64,000 bases of DNA. It comes from Alphaproteobacteria bacterium (GTDB lineage Bacteria; Pseudomonadota; Alphaproteobacteria; Rickettsiales; SXRF01). The notes beneath the pieces are model-generated. The model was not told the DNA's origin. It saw only the letters and a program-made list of their open reading frames with translations, and did no database searches. Position 1 is the first letter of the stretch. Every line of letters starts with the position of its first letter. A program made the position numbers and the translations under genes. The stretch covers positions 1-64,000 of the forward strand of contig JAGVLO010000015.1 of the NCBI GenBank assembly GCA_020049775.1, given 5' to 3'. This document shows, in pieces, positions 1 to 8,338 of the stretch.

Positions 1-98
1 AACAGTAAGGAAAGAACAGTAAGGAAAGAACAGTAAGGAAAGAACAGTAAGGAAAGAACAGTAAGGAAAGAACAGTAAGGAAAGAACAGTAAGGAAAG
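1..98. repeat. 14-bp tandem repeat array, 7 exact copies, cut by the window edge
   Basis: Seven perfect head-to-tail copies of AACAGTAAGGAAAG fill bases 1-98. The array may continue to the left of the window. Each unit carries AAGGAA, a good Shine-Dalgarno core, and the last copy (AAGGAAAG, 91-98) sits 5 bases before the ATG of the SDR gene at 104. The array is therefore also a tandem set of ribosome-binding-like sites. The unit length is not a multiple of three and each unit contains TAA, so the array is not read as protein in all frames. No spacers separate the copies, so this is not CRISPR. Confidence 0.95.
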
Positions 99-103
99 AT
101 GGT

Positions 104-883
104 ATGTTGCTAAAAGACAGGACAGTTTTCATCACCGGCGCCACCTCCGGCTTTGGCCTTGAATGCGCAAAATTATGTGTGGCGCAGGGTGCGCGGGTGA
201 TTATCACCGGCAGGCGTGCTGACAGGCTAAAGGCACTTGCCGCCGAACTCAAGGGTGCAGAGGTACACACGCTGTGCTTTGACGTGCGCGACAAGGTGGC
301 GGTGGAAAAAGCCATCGCCTCCCTGCCTGCAGCCTTTGCCAAAGTGGACATACTTATCAACAACGCAGGGCTGGCGCTGGATTTATCCTCGTTTGAAAAT
401 GTGAAAATGGCCGACGCCGAGCAGATGGTGGAAACCAACATAATGGGACTGATGTACTGCACCCATGCGCTGCTTCCTACTATGGTCGAGCGCGCGAAAG
501 ACAGCAGAACAGGCGGCCATATTGTCAATATCGGCTCCACCGCTGGCAACTACCCCTATCCGGGCGGCAATGTGTATGGCGCGACAAAAGCCTTCGTGAA
601 ACAATTTTCGCTTAATCTGCGCTCTGACCTGTATGGCAAGAATGTGCGCGTGACCAATATCGAACCGGGCATGGCAGAAACGGAATTCTCGCTGGTGCGC
701 TTCGGCGGTGACCAGCAAAAGTCGGACAGCGTCTATAAGGGGCTGACGCCGCTTTCCGCGCAGGATGTGGCGGAAACTATCCTGTGGTGCATTTGCCGCC
801 CGCGCCATGTGAACATCAACCGCGTGGAACTCATGCCTACCGAGCAGGCCTGCGGCCCATTCGTGCTAAGCCGGAAAGCATAA
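104..883 (+). CDS. Short-chain dehydrogenase/reductase, YdfG-like
   Basis: This is a classical SDR of 259 residues, close in length to the YdfG/3-hydroxy acid dehydrogenase group. Visible motifs in order are the Rossmann TGATSGFG at residues 11-18, a GRR pair at 36-38 that suggests NADP(H) preference, NNAG at 86-89, catalytic Ser145, and YGATK with Tyr158 and Lys162. It should be a soluble NADP-dependent oxidoreductase; the substrate cannot be read from sequence. The start at 104 is supported by AAGGAAAG at 91-98, inside the last unit of the tandem array. It is the first gene of a tight three-gene run, with the next ATG 3 bases after its stop, so the three genes are probably cotranscribed. 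Confidence 0.92.
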   Translation: MLLKDRTVFITGATSGFGLECAKLCVAQGARVIITGRRADRLKALAAELKGAEVHTLCFDVRDKVAVEKAIASLPAAFAKVDILINNAGLALDLSSFENVKMADAEQMVETNIMGLMYCTHALLPTMVERAKDSRTGGHIVNIGSTAGNYPYPGGNVYGATKAFVKQFSLNLRSDLYGKNVRVTNIEPGMAETEFSLVRFGGDQQKSDSVYKGLTPLSAQDVAETILWCICRPRHVNINRVELMPTEQACGPFVLSRKA

Positions 884-886
884 GCA

Positions 887-1606
887 ATGCAGGCGTTCCA
901 GTTTGCCAAGGAATTGATGCTGCTGATGCGTTCCCACAAGCAGCAACGGCTTAAAGACGGGGAAGTAGCCGCCAGTGAAGCCGACCCGTTGACCATAGCG
1001 GTGGATGCAGAGATTGAATATGATGAAACGCAAAAACCACTGCGGGAAATAAGCGTGACCTGTAGCTGCGGCACGGGCGATGACAAGGTAGAACGCAGCT
1101 ATGTGCTGAATGTGCCAGCAGGCAACCTGCTGCGCCGTGAGAGGGATGTACAGGAATGGCTTACCAGCGTATTTGAATTTGTGGCTAACGCGCATGGCAT
1201 GGCGCTGCGGCGCTTGGCCGAGAAAGATGACCACCAGTCACCGGAGGCAAAAGTGTTCATCAACCCCGACGCGTGGCAAATCAAGTGGCAGATGAAGGAC
1301 GGAAGCTTAAGCGAACTGCCCGTGGAAGCAGCGGCGCTGCAAATTGATAAAATGATGAAACAGGCATTAGACGGCTGGAAGGAAAGCAGCAGTGATGATC
1401 GCTATGTGGTGCGGCGTATAAAAGATTTGCGGCAGGCGGAGGAAACCAAAGAGCTGTTGCACCTGCTACTGGAAATTAACGGCCACAGCGATGAAGAACT
1501 GCGGCAGAACATTAAAATCAAACCATCCGGCGAAGGCGTTGCCCTGAAAATGCCAAAGCAGCACCTTCACCTGATACATAAGTCGGAACAGTATCTGGGG
1601 TATTGA
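887..1606 (+). CDS. Hypothetical soluble protein, 239 residues
   Basis: I do not recognise this protein. It has no signal peptide or membrane helix. The N-terminal third is charged and includes a single CSC pair around residues 59-61. The C-terminal half is rich in charged helices, with alternating Glu/Lys/Leu in the last 90 residues. It starts 3 bases after the SDR stop and ends one base before the DUF1905 gene, so it is probably translated from the SDR transcript. Its position between an oxidoreductase and a DUF1905 protein gives no clear clue to function. Confidence 0.75.
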   Translation: MQAFQFAKELMLLMRSHKQQRLKDGEVAASEADPLTIAVDAEIEYDETQKPLREISVTCSCGTGDDKVERSYVLNVPAGNLLRRERDVQEWLTSVFEFVANAHGMALRRLAEKDDHQSPEAKVFINPDAWQIKWQMKDGSLSELPVEAAALQIDKMMKQALDGWKESSSDDRYVVRRIKDLRQAEETKELLHLLLEINGHSDEELRQNIKIKPSGEGVALKMPKQHLHLIHKSEQYLGY

Positions 1607-1607
1607 A

Positions 1608-1940
1608 ATGAAAAAACGCGCAGCGGCAAAACCCGCAACCCATAACGGGCGCTACCATTTCAAGGCGGAAGTATGGGTGTATCGTGGCAATGGGACATGG
1701 CATTTCGTTACGCTGCCAAAAGAAACATCAAAGCAAATCAAGTTTTTTGCGACTGTCCCGCGAAGGGGCTGGGGTTCTGTACGGGTTACAGTGACGATTG
1801 GCGGCACCAGCTGGGCGACATCCATATTTCCTTACAGCAAAGTGGACTGTTACATATTGCCGCTGAAGGCTGGCGTGCGGAAAAAGGAAAATATTAAAAA
1901 TGGGACAGTTGCAAACGTAACGCTTGTAACTGTCCCATAG
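1608..1940 (+). CDS. DUF1905 family protein
   Basis: This small protein of 110 residues matches the DUF1905 pattern throughout. It has an F-x-A-x-V-W-x-Y-x-G opening near residues 18-26, then W-x-F-V-x-L-P around 31-37, GWGSVRV near 54-60, IGG-T-W-x-TS-I-FP near 64-75, and LPLKAGVRK near 84-92. The family is a small predicted beta-barrel of unknown biochemical role, often found alone or next to a YdeI-type domain, which is absent here. Its ATG follows the previous stop by one base. The last 13 codons lie in a strong inverted repeat (1901-1937), so the mRNA end is probably highly structured. Confidence 0.85.
   Translation: MKKRAAAKPATHNGRYHFKAEVWVYRGNGTWHFVTLPKETSKQIKFFATVPRRGWGSVRVTVTIGGTSWATSIFPYSKVDCYILPLKAGVRKKENIKNGTVANVTLVTVP
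1901..1937. terminator. Strong inverted repeat overlapping the 3' end of the DUF1905 gene
   Basis: The arms are TGGGACAGTTGCAA (1901-1914) and TTGTAACTGTCCCA (1924-1937), with a 9-base loop and one non-Watson-Crick position. The hairpin ends right at the TAG stop and lies between convergent genes. There is no T-tract on either side, so it may be an attenuator or mRNA stabiliser rather than a classical intrinsic terminator. Confidence 0.55.
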
Positions 1941-1967
1941 TGTAAATACCGTTAGTGTGCGCGGATC

Positions 1968-2342
1968 CTATAATATTGGGGGCATCAGCTTTAAACAATC
2001 ATTAACACAGGATTCATAAGCCTCATTAAATTGTTCTAGGCACTCATTTAATGCTACATGGGCTTGGCACGCAGCATCGTCATCACCTATTATTTCCGGA
2101 TCATGTGTATCATAGCACAAATTAACACCATCCTCATGTTGCTGTTTGCATTCGGCCCAGCATTTTTCAACTTCCGGCGGGAAAAGACCCACGTCTCCTG
2201 GTGGCTTTGGATCAACTTTTGGCGGCTGAACAATTACATCGCATTTCGGAAGTCTATCGATACCAACTCGGTCAGCATTTGCTGCGCTGGTGGACAGAAT
2301 TACGGCTGCGGATAAAAAAACTATATTTTTGAGAATACGCAT
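1968..2342 (-). CDS. Exported cysteine-rich small protein
   Basis: This is a 124-residue protein that I cannot assign to a named family. Residues 1-23 are a clear Sec signal peptide ending SAANA. The mature part opens with a Pro/Lys-rich segment (about residues 34-56). It then carries eight cysteines, including C-x3-C, C-x8-C, C-x10-C and a closing C-x3-C, in a helix-prone acidic background. Such spacing suggests paired helices held by disulfides in the periplasm. The pattern recalls, without matching exactly, the Cys-patterned exported proteins at 28638 and 29704. It is convergent with the SDR operon. Confidence 0.7.
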   Translation of the reverse strand: MRILKNIVFLSAAVILSTSAANADRVGIDRLPKCDVIVQPPKVDPKPPGDVGLFPPEVEKCWAECKQQHEDGVNLCYDTHDPEIIGDDDAACQAHVALNECLEQFNEAYESCVNDCLKLMPPIL

Positions 2343-2470
2343 ATCTACTCCATGTTTTTAAATTTGGTTTCTTGTAGTCAGGAAGTAAAATTGAATTGTC
2401 GTGGATTTAAGGAGCTGTTGGGTGGGTATTGGTTGTTGGGTAATAAAAAATAGTGGTTGTGATGCGATAA

Positions 2471-3430
2471 TTAGCGGGTGCGTATCGGTGCGCTGCGCGG
2501 AACTGGGCCACCGCCTCCGGTGCGTGACTTGACCACGGCCTTGAAAGCTTCCTTGCCGCTTTTGGAGCGTATGCCGAAATAGGCCTTGATGATGTTGGTG
2601 ATTGACTGCAGGTAGTTTTTGCCGTTACCCGTACCCCAGAACTGCACACCCTTACCAAACGGACTGCCGCCGATACCACCCCAAATGTTGCTGCTTGCAG
2701 TACCCCACACGTTGTCGGACATCGTACCCCATGCGTTGTCGGCGAACACGCCCCATGGGTTGTCGGCCATGGCACCGAAGGCTGTCACACCCACGTTGGT
2801 TCTGTCTTTACCGCCTGTTTCGCCGTAGAGGTTCATTTTTTCAGGTTTGTGATGATCGTCATGCCTGCCTTCCAATACGCCGAACAGGTTCACGGTTTCC
2901 TGTTGGCCGTAAATGGTGCTGTTTTGGGCTTCCTGTAACTTGCGCTGCTTGATGTAATACGGGCTGTATTTGTCGATAGCGCCCATGATGGCAGTGTGCG
3001 TGCGGCTTGAGCCGGGTTTGTACTTACCAAGGTTGGAGCCGCTGGCGACCATTTTACCTGTCTTGGTATCAATCTTACCTACGATGTTACCTTCAATGTC
3101 GGTGATGTTACCTTTGGCGTTCAATTTACCGTTGTGGTAAATCTTGGGCTGCACAATAACCATGCGCCGCAGCGCTTTGGCTTCCTTGGCCGCTTTCTTG
3201 GCCGCGATTTCCTTCAGCGCCTGTTCCGCGCGTTTGGACATGGTGCGTCCGCCCGGTTGGTTGAACATCGCTTTTTCTTTATTGGCGGCCAGCTTCTTTT
3301 TCAGGAGCATCTTGTAGCGCTCGCCCGGGGGCAGCTTGCCTTTTTTCTCGATTTCAAAACGCATGAGTTCCGCCGCAGCACTACGCTTGCGTGGATCTCT
3401 ACCGCCACCAAAAAATCGAACTGTACTCAT
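2471..3430 (-). CDS. Basic protein with four 8-residue NxWG repeats, function unknown
   Basis: The protein has 319 residues from the ATG at 3430; a longer in-frame start at 3499 adds an unlikely 23 residues. The first 90 residues are very Lys/Arg/Ala-rich and helical, and the middle holds a Gly/Thr-rich stretch. Around residues 222-253 comes a run of four near-identical octads of the form (A/S)-(D/S)-N-x-W-G-x-x, followed by a glycine-rich segment. The C-terminus is basic and Pro/Gly-rich with SRTGGGG. There is no signal peptide and no recognised domain. It is divergent from the DUF192 gene. The charge suggests nucleic acid or envelope binding, but this is a guess. Confidence 0.7.
   Translation of the reverse strand: MSTVRFFGGGRDPRKRSAAAELMRFEIEKKGKLPPGERYKMLLKKKLAANKEKAMFNQPGGRTMSKRAEQALKEIAAKKAAKEAKALRRMVIVQPKIYHNGKLNAKGNITDIEGNIVGKIDTKTGKMVASGSNLGKYKPGSSRTHTAIMGAIDKYSPYYIKQRKLQEAQNSTIYGQQETVNLFGVLEGRHDDHHKPEKMNLYGETGGKDRTNVGVTAFGAMADNPWGVFADNAWGTMSDNVWGTASSNIWGGIGGSPFGKGVQFWGTGNGKNYLQSITNIIKAYFGIRSKSGKEAFKAVVKSRTGGGGPVPRSAPIRTR
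2680..2775 (-). repeat. 24-bp coding repeats (NxWG octads)
   Basis: Four imperfect 24-base units run in frame inside the basic protein, each encoding an octad with Asn-x-Trp-Gly. Trp and Gly are invariant, while the residue between Asn and Trp varies (P, A, V, I). The regular Trp spacing suggests a short structural or binding repeat. Confidence 0.7.
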
Positions 3431-3499
3431 ATGAACATTATATATAAAATCCGGTTTCCTAACCAGTGCTTTGTAGCAAAATTCACAGAACTGCAACAA

Positions 3500-3988
3500 A
3501 TGTTAAATAAAGCAATATATTGTATTATAATTATTATTTCTTTGGCGGCACTGGTTTTGACCCCTGCGCTGGCCAGTGGTGCAACTCTAAAGCCGCCCGC
3601 CCAGGGGTTCACCAAAGGCACGATGAAGGTCAGGACCGGGGGGGCATTACTCGAGTTTGATGTCGAAATCGCGCAGACGCCGGAGCAGATGCAATACGGC
3701 CTGATGAACCGTACTGACCTGCCGGAAAACTATGCCATGCTGTTTCTGTTTCCTGATGACAGGCAGCGCTCTATGTGGATGAAGGACACGCCGCTGCCAT
3801 TGGACATGCTATTCGTTGATAAGCATGGTAAAATCCTGTATATCAAGCAGCGTGCGACGCCGAATTCCACCGAGGAAATCAGCTTTTCCACCCCTGCCCG
3901 TGCTGTCATAGAAATGTTGGGCGGCACAGCGGAGAAGAAGAACATTCAGGTCGGCGATTCCATCATTCACCCGTATTTCATACCATGA
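3500..3988 (+). CDS. Exported DUF192 family protein
   Basis: From the ATG at 3500 the protein has 162 residues. It starts with a signal peptide (LNKAIYC, then an Ile/Leu-rich core ending ALASG). The rest is a DUF192 domain: a Q-x-x-G-L-M-x-R block near residues 71-78, MLFLFP, the family hallmark MWMKDTPLPLDMLFVD near 96-111, and the closing GDSIIHPYF. DUF192 proteins are small beta-rich exported proteins of unresolved function. A start at 3431 is also open but would place 23 non-hydrophobic residues before the signal core. The stop overlaps the next start by 4 bases (ATGA), which implies translational coupling to a diverged second copy. Confidence 0.85.
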   Translation: MLNKAIYCIIIIISLAALVLTPALASGATLKPPAQGFTKGTMKVRTGGALLEFDVEIAQTPEQMQYGLMNRTDLPENYAMLFLFPDDRQRSMWMKDTPLPLDMLFVDKHGKILYIKQRATPNSTEEISFSTPARAVIEMLGGTAEKKNIQVGDSIIHPYFIP

Positions 3989-4707
3989 CACGTTTTTTTA
4001 CATTGATCGCTGTCCTGTTACTCCAGCTATGGCTTGCCGTGCCGTCATATGCAACGCAGCAAGGCCCGCTGGCCTATAGCCGCACCAATATCGTGCTTAT
4101 GCGGGCAAGCATGTTGGACAAAGGCCCTGCGCCCTTGCCATGGCAGCGCGATTCGCTACCGGCTGACAGCCCGGGGGTTATTTTCAGCGTGGAAATCCGC
4201 GATGGCATGACGCTCTATAATCAGGATGGCTGGTATAACTTGAGCGGGCTTTCCGATAAAAACGGCCTGATGCTGATATTCACCGCACCGGGCATTGCCC
4301 CGTTAGCGCCGATGTCGCAATATGCGCCGCTCGACATACTGATGATAGATAAAGAAGGCACGGTCATACAGATTATGCCTAACCTTGTGCTGGCGAATCT
4401 GGAAGACGACATGATGCCGCATTCCCCTATTCTTGCTTTCCTGTTTTTGCCGGGTGGAACGTGCGAAGCAAATGGCATTAATCCGGGTGACCGCGTGATG
4501 CACAAGGTTTTCAAACGCGCTCCCGCTGTGTTGACCACACCGACCAATCCTGTGCCGCAGCCAAAAGCTGCGCCAGTGCTTGCTGCTCCAGCTATTTCGA
4601 TGCCGTCTCAGCAGCCAGTTGCGGTTGAAGAACAACCTGCACAGCCACTTCTCAAGCCTGAACACCCAGTGCGCACCGGCGGTGCGTTGATGGTACCGAT
4701 TCCGTAA
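3985..4707 (+). CDS. Diverged DUF192-like exported protein with Pro-rich tail
   Basis: This 240-residue protein has a signal peptide (residues 1-23, ending SYA). Its core aligns by eye with the preceding DUF192 protein: FSVEI vs FDVEI, APLDILMIDKEG vs LPLDMLFVDKHG, FLPGGTCEANGINPGDRV vs MLGGTAEKKNIQVGDSI. The diagnostic WMK segment is lost and replaced by MSQY. A tail of about 60 residues is rich in Pro/Ala/Gln and ends with PVRTGGALMVPIP. The heptapeptide VRTGGAL also occurs near the mature N-terminus of the first copy. I read this as a tandem duplicate that has lost the family's core motif and gained a disordered tail. It is convergent with ntrX. Confidence 0.75.
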   Translation: MTRFFTLIAVLLLQLWLAVPSYATQQGPLAYSRTNIVLMRASMLDKGPAPLPWQRDSLPADSPGVIFSVEIRDGMTLYNQDGWYNLSGLSDKNGLMLIFTAPGIAPLAPMSQYAPLDILMIDKEGTVIQIMPNLVLANLEDDMMPHSPILAFLFLPGGTCEANGINPGDRVMHKVFKRAPAVLTTPTNPVPQPKAAPVLAAPAISMPSQQPVAVEEQPAQPLLKPEHPVRTGGALMVPIP

Positions 4708-4719
4708 ATAGTAAGAAAA

Positions 4720-6111
4720 TTATGCTGCTTTTTCTTCTGCGGCGGTGATGCCAAGCATTTTCAGCTTGCGGTGCAGAGCCGAACGTTCCATGCCGATGAA
4801 GTTTGACGTTTTGGAAATATTGCCGCCAAAACGCTCTATCTGTGCTGCGAGATATTGCTTTTCAAACAACTCACGTGCCTCACGCAAAGCCATGGACATA
4901 ATGTCGGCATTGGTTTCAGGACGTGCCAGCACCGGATTGGACGAAAGTATTTCCGGTGGCAGTTCGGCAGCGCTAATCGGTTCTTTGCTGACATTAGTCA
5001 TAATCAGCAGCCACTCCATCATGTTGCGTAGCTGGCGTACGTTACCCGGCCAGTTATAGGATTGCAGCATTGCCACGGCCTCTTCTGAAAGTTCACGCAG
5101 CGGCAGGCCCGCGATTTCCGAAGAGCGCTTCAGAAAATAACGGCAGAGTTCAGGGATATCTTCACGGCGGTCCTTAAGGGACGGCATTTTGATAGGCACT
5201 ACGTTGAGGCGGTAATATAAGCCCTCGCGGAAACGGCCGTCGGCGATTTCTGTGCCGAGGTCGCGGTTGCTGCTGGCAATAACACGCACATCCACTTCAA
5301 CGCGGCGGTTGCCGCGCACGCGGGTAAAGCTCTGTTCCTGCAAGGTACGCAGCACGCGGCCCTGCGTTTCCATAGGCATATCGGCCACTTCGTCGATAAA
5401 TAATGTGCCGTTGTGGGCGCGTTCAAAAAGCCCAAGTTTTTCTGCACCACCGGTGGGGTTGCTTTCTTCGATGCCGAACAGTTCGGCTTCTACGCGGTCG
5501 GGCGTCAGGCCTGCCGTACTCATGACCACAAAATTGCCACTGGCGCGCGACGAGCGGTTATGGATCATGCGTGCCAGCATTTCCTTGCCGGTACCTGGAG
5601 CGCCGGTAACCAGCACACGGCTGGATGTCGGTGCGATTTTTTCCAGCGACTGGCGGATTTGCTGTATGGAATACGAGTTGCCGTTGAGCTGCATTTCGAT
5701 TTTGCCGCGGGCTTTAAGCTCGATATTTTCGCTGCGCAGGCGGCTATGTTCGAGTGCGCGGGCAACGAGAAGCAGCAGGCGGTCTTCCTTGAAAGGCTTT
5801 TCGATAAAGTCGTAAGCACCCATTTTGATGGCGGAAACGGCGGTTTCGATATTGCCATGGCCGCTAATCATGATGACAGGCATGTGCGGGTATTTCTTCT
5901 TCACCATCTCGAGAATACCAAGCCCATCAAGCTCGCTACCCTGCAACCATATATCCAGAATCAGTACAGACGGAACGCGTTCAGCAAGCGACTTAAAAGC
6001 GCCGTCGCTGTTGCTGGCGGTACGGGTGGCATATTTCGCATCTTTCAGAATATCAGAAATGAGCTCGCGGATGTCGGATTCGTCATCAACAATGAGGATA
6101 TCTGCTGTCAT
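4720..6111 (-). CDS. ntrX: Nitrogen regulation response regulator NtrX
   Basis: NtrX has 463 residues. The N-terminal receiver holds the acidic pocket D9-D10, phosphoacceptor Asp53 and Lys105. The AAA+ domain has Walker A GAPGTGKE at 170-177 and Walker B GTLFIDE at 235-241. The Fis-type helix-turn-helix sits in the last 40 residues. The sigma54-contact loop GAFTGA is absent; the matching loop reads GIEESNPTGGAEKLG (213-227). This loss is characteristic of alphaproteobacterial NtrX, which regulates redox, envelope or nitrogen genes probably without classical sigma54 activation. It follows ntrY by 19 bases and is the last gene of the dusB-gpx-ntrBC-ntrYX run. Confidence 0.95.
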   Translation of the reverse strand: MTADILIVDDESDIRELISDILKDAKYATRTASNSDGAFKSLAERVPSVLILDIWLQGSELDGLGILEMVKKKYPHMPVIMISGHGNIETAVSAIKMGAYDFIEKPFKEDRLLLLVARALEHSRLRSENIELKARGKIEMQLNGNSYSIQQIRQSLEKIAPTSSRVLVTGAPGTGKEMLARMIHNRSSRASGNFVVMSTAGLTPDRVEAELFGIEESNPTGGAEKLGLFERAHNGTLFIDEVADMPMETQGRVLRTLQEQSFTRVRGNRRVEVDVRVIASSNRDLGTEIADGRFREGLYYRLNVVPIKMPSLKDRREDIPELCRYFLKRSSEIAGLPLRELSEEAVAMLQSYNWPGNVRQLRNMMEWLLIMTNVSKEPISAAELPPEILSSNPVLARPETNADIMSMALREARELFEKQYLAAQIERFGGNISKTSNFIGMERSALHRKLKMLGITAAEEKAA

Positions 6112-6130
6112 TTTTTAACCTTAGTTAAAG

Positions 6131-8338
6131 TTAAGTTGGGGCATTTATATCACAGTGTTGCAGAAAAGAAAGTACAACTCGCGCACCCCCCCCAGGTATA
6201 TTACTCAAGCCTATAGTACCTTTATGATCTTCCACGATTTTTTTAACGATTGCCAGCCCCAGTCCGGTGCCTTTGCTGCGCGTGGTTACATAGGGGTCCA
6301 GCACCTTGTTTATATCGGCCGCAGGGAAGCCGACGCCGTTATCTTCAATGCTGATTTCAAGCTTGTCGCCCTTGCTTGCCAGTGACACGCGTATAACGCC
6401 TTTTACCGGCTCTTCCGGCTGCCCTGCCTGTTTGCCTTCAATGGCCTCGGCAGCGTTTTTCAACAGGTTGGTCAGCACCTGCGTTATCTGCCGTTCATCG
6501 CACTTAAAGCAGATTTCGTTTTCAGGTACGTCATGCTCATAATCAATGGCGGGGTTGCTGACCTGCGCGGAGAAAATGGCCTTGCGGATGATGGAGGCGA
6601 TGTCCTCGTCCTGAAAGCGCGGGGTAGGCATACGTGCGAAGGACACAAATTCTTCCACCATTTTTCCGATATCGGCGACGTGCTTGGAAATAGTATCGGT
6701 GTATTTTATAAAATTGTCCTGATCTTCGGTGATAAAGCGCAAGTATTTACGCTTCAGGCGCTCGGCAGAAAGCTGGATAGGCGTCAGCGGGTTTTTGATC
6801 TCGTGTGCCACGCGCCGTGCCACGTCGGCCCATGCAGCGCTACGCTGCGCGTTCACGAGTGGCGATATGTCATCGAAGGTGACGATGAAGCCTTCAATTT
6901 CGCTGTCAAATTTTTCTACCGTAATGCGCACATGCAGGCTGATGATTTTACCTTCGCGGTCAAGTGTCAGAGTGTTCTGCGCTGTTTCGCCTGGCTGCTG
7001 CTCCGCCTGTTGCAGCAGCTCACGAATACCAGGGAGTATATCCGCAATATCGGTATCGGGTGTGATGCCCTGCTCTGCCGTGCCGAGGATGGCGCCCGCT
7101 GAGCGGTTGGAAAGGGTGATGCGCTTGTCGCGGTCAAGCGCGACAACACCTGCTGATACACCGGAAAGCACGGCTTCGGAGAAACGGCGGCGCTCGTCAA
7201 GGCGGCGGTTGGCGTCTATCAAGTCATCGCGCTGGGCGCTGAGCTGTTCGGTCATTTTATTGAAGGCGCGTGACAGGGTGCGCAGTTCATCTTTGTATTC
7301 GGGGTCTTGCACACGGGCGGAAAAATCGCCACCGCGCACGCGCTCGGCCGCCACCACCAGTCTTGAGATGGGCGTTGTCATGCGCGCGGCAAACAGCATG
7401 CCGTACCAGATGCAGGAAAACAGCAGCAGCAGCGCCAGCGTGATGTACATGAGCATGAAGGTGGATTGCAGCTTATTCAACTGTTCCTTGAGGTTGTTGT
7501 ATTCACTGACTGCGCCTTGCGTGTTTTGCATGTGGTTTAGCACTTTATTGTCAATCAGGCGTCCCACCAGCAGGTAGGTGTCCGCAAGCGCTTCCATTTG
7601 TATAAGCGCGCGAACCTTGTCATTCTCGTTGTCGGCCATTATGACAACCTCGCCGCGCTTCGCGCGCTCCAGCGCATCTTGCGGTATGCGCTCAAAAGCC
7701 AGCGCGAAACTGAACATGCCCTGCGCGATAATCTGGTTGCCACGGAAAACCATCGATTCAGTCAGTACGCGCAGCGCTGACTGGGCCGCTACAATGCGTT
7801 TGAACTCTGCCGGATTACTTATCGACACGCTGGCGACACTGTTGAGGTCGTCAGCCATGGCGATGGCGTCGGCGCGGATATTCTCCTTGTGTTCGGATAT
7901 ATAGGCCTCGGCTACTATCAGCGACTCTTCCAAGGCGGTTTGCACACGGTCATTGAACCATGCCTGAATACCGAGATTGAAGAACAATACCGAGAAAATC
8001 GATACGATAAGTGTGGGCAGGATTGCTACTAAGCTGAACAGGATAAGGATGCGCTTTTGCAGCTTTGATCCGGCACTGCCAGCGCGAAGCGATGACCACA
8101 GGTTATAGATGCGTATGCCGATGATTGTAACAAGCAGTGTCAGCAGCGTGATGTTGATAACCAGCATGTTAACCACGCGCTTGGGCTTGATGCCCAGTGG
8201 CGCTTCGCTACTGGTAATCACAATATAGGTCACTATGGCGGATATAAAAGCGGCAGCGGTAAGCACGATAGCGATGTTGCGGCCAACCCAGCTTTCATAG
8301 AGACGGGCAAGAAGGCGATCATAGGCAAGTGTCGTCAC
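6131..8338 (-). CDS. ntrY: Membrane sensor histidine kinase NtrY
   Basis: NtrY has 735 residues. The N-terminus holds several membrane helices (about residues 20-42, 58-78, 95-125 and one near 300), with a periplasmic sensor region of about 160 residues between the last two. After that come a HAMP segment (about 320-375), a PAS domain (about 390-490), the H-box RRVAHEIKNPL with His512, and an HATPase domain with N, G1 (DNGVGF) and G2 (KGTGLGLA) boxes. It should phosphorylate NtrX. Its ATG overlaps the ntrC stop by 4 bases, so the two are translationally coupled. The topology and length are typical of the family. Confidence 0.95.
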   Translation of the reverse strand: MTTLAYDRLLARLYESWVGRNIAIVLTAAAFISAIVTYIVITSSEAPLGIKPKRVVNMLVINITLLTLLVTIIGIRIYNLWSSLRAGSAGSKLQKRILILFSLVAILPTLIVSIFSVLFFNLGIQAWFNDRVQTALEESLIVAEAYISEHKENIRADAIAMADDLNSVASVSISNPAEFKRIVAAQSALRVLTESMVFRGNQIIAQGMFSFALAFERIPQDALERAKRGEVVIMADNENDKVRALIQMEALADTYLLVGRLIDNKVLNHMQNTQGAVSEYNNLKEQLNKLQSTFMLMYITLALLLLFSCIWYGMLFAARMTTPISRLVVAAERVRGGDFSARVQDPEYKDELRTLSRAFNKMTEQLSAQRDDLIDANRRLDERRRFSEAVLSGVSAGVVALDRDKRITLSNRSAGAILGTAEQGITPDTDIADILPGIRELLQQAEQQPGETAQNTLTLDREGKIISLHVRITVEKFDSEIEGFIVTFDDISPLVNAQRSAAWADVARRVAHEIKNPLTPIQLSAERLKRKYLRFITEDQDNFIKYTDTISKHVADIGKMVEEFVSFARMPTPRFQDEDIASIIRKAIFSAQVSNPAIDYEHDVPENEICFKCDERQITQVLTNLLKNAAEAIEGKQAGQPEEPVKGVIRVSLASKGDKLEISIEDNGVGFPAADINKVLDPYVTTRSKGTGLGLAIVKKIVEDHKGTIGLSNIPGGGARVVLSFLQHCDINAPT

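Noticed and set aside
1-98. CRISPR array
   Set aside because: The units are contiguous with no spacers and only 14 bases long.
3134-3499. Long N-terminal extension of the DUF192 gene
   Set aside because: The extension is antisense to the basic protein, and the signal peptide begins at the ATG at 3500.
5252-6216. Plus-strand frames across ntrX
   Set aside because: They are antisense to the NtrX AAA+ and receiver domains, with no motif of their own.
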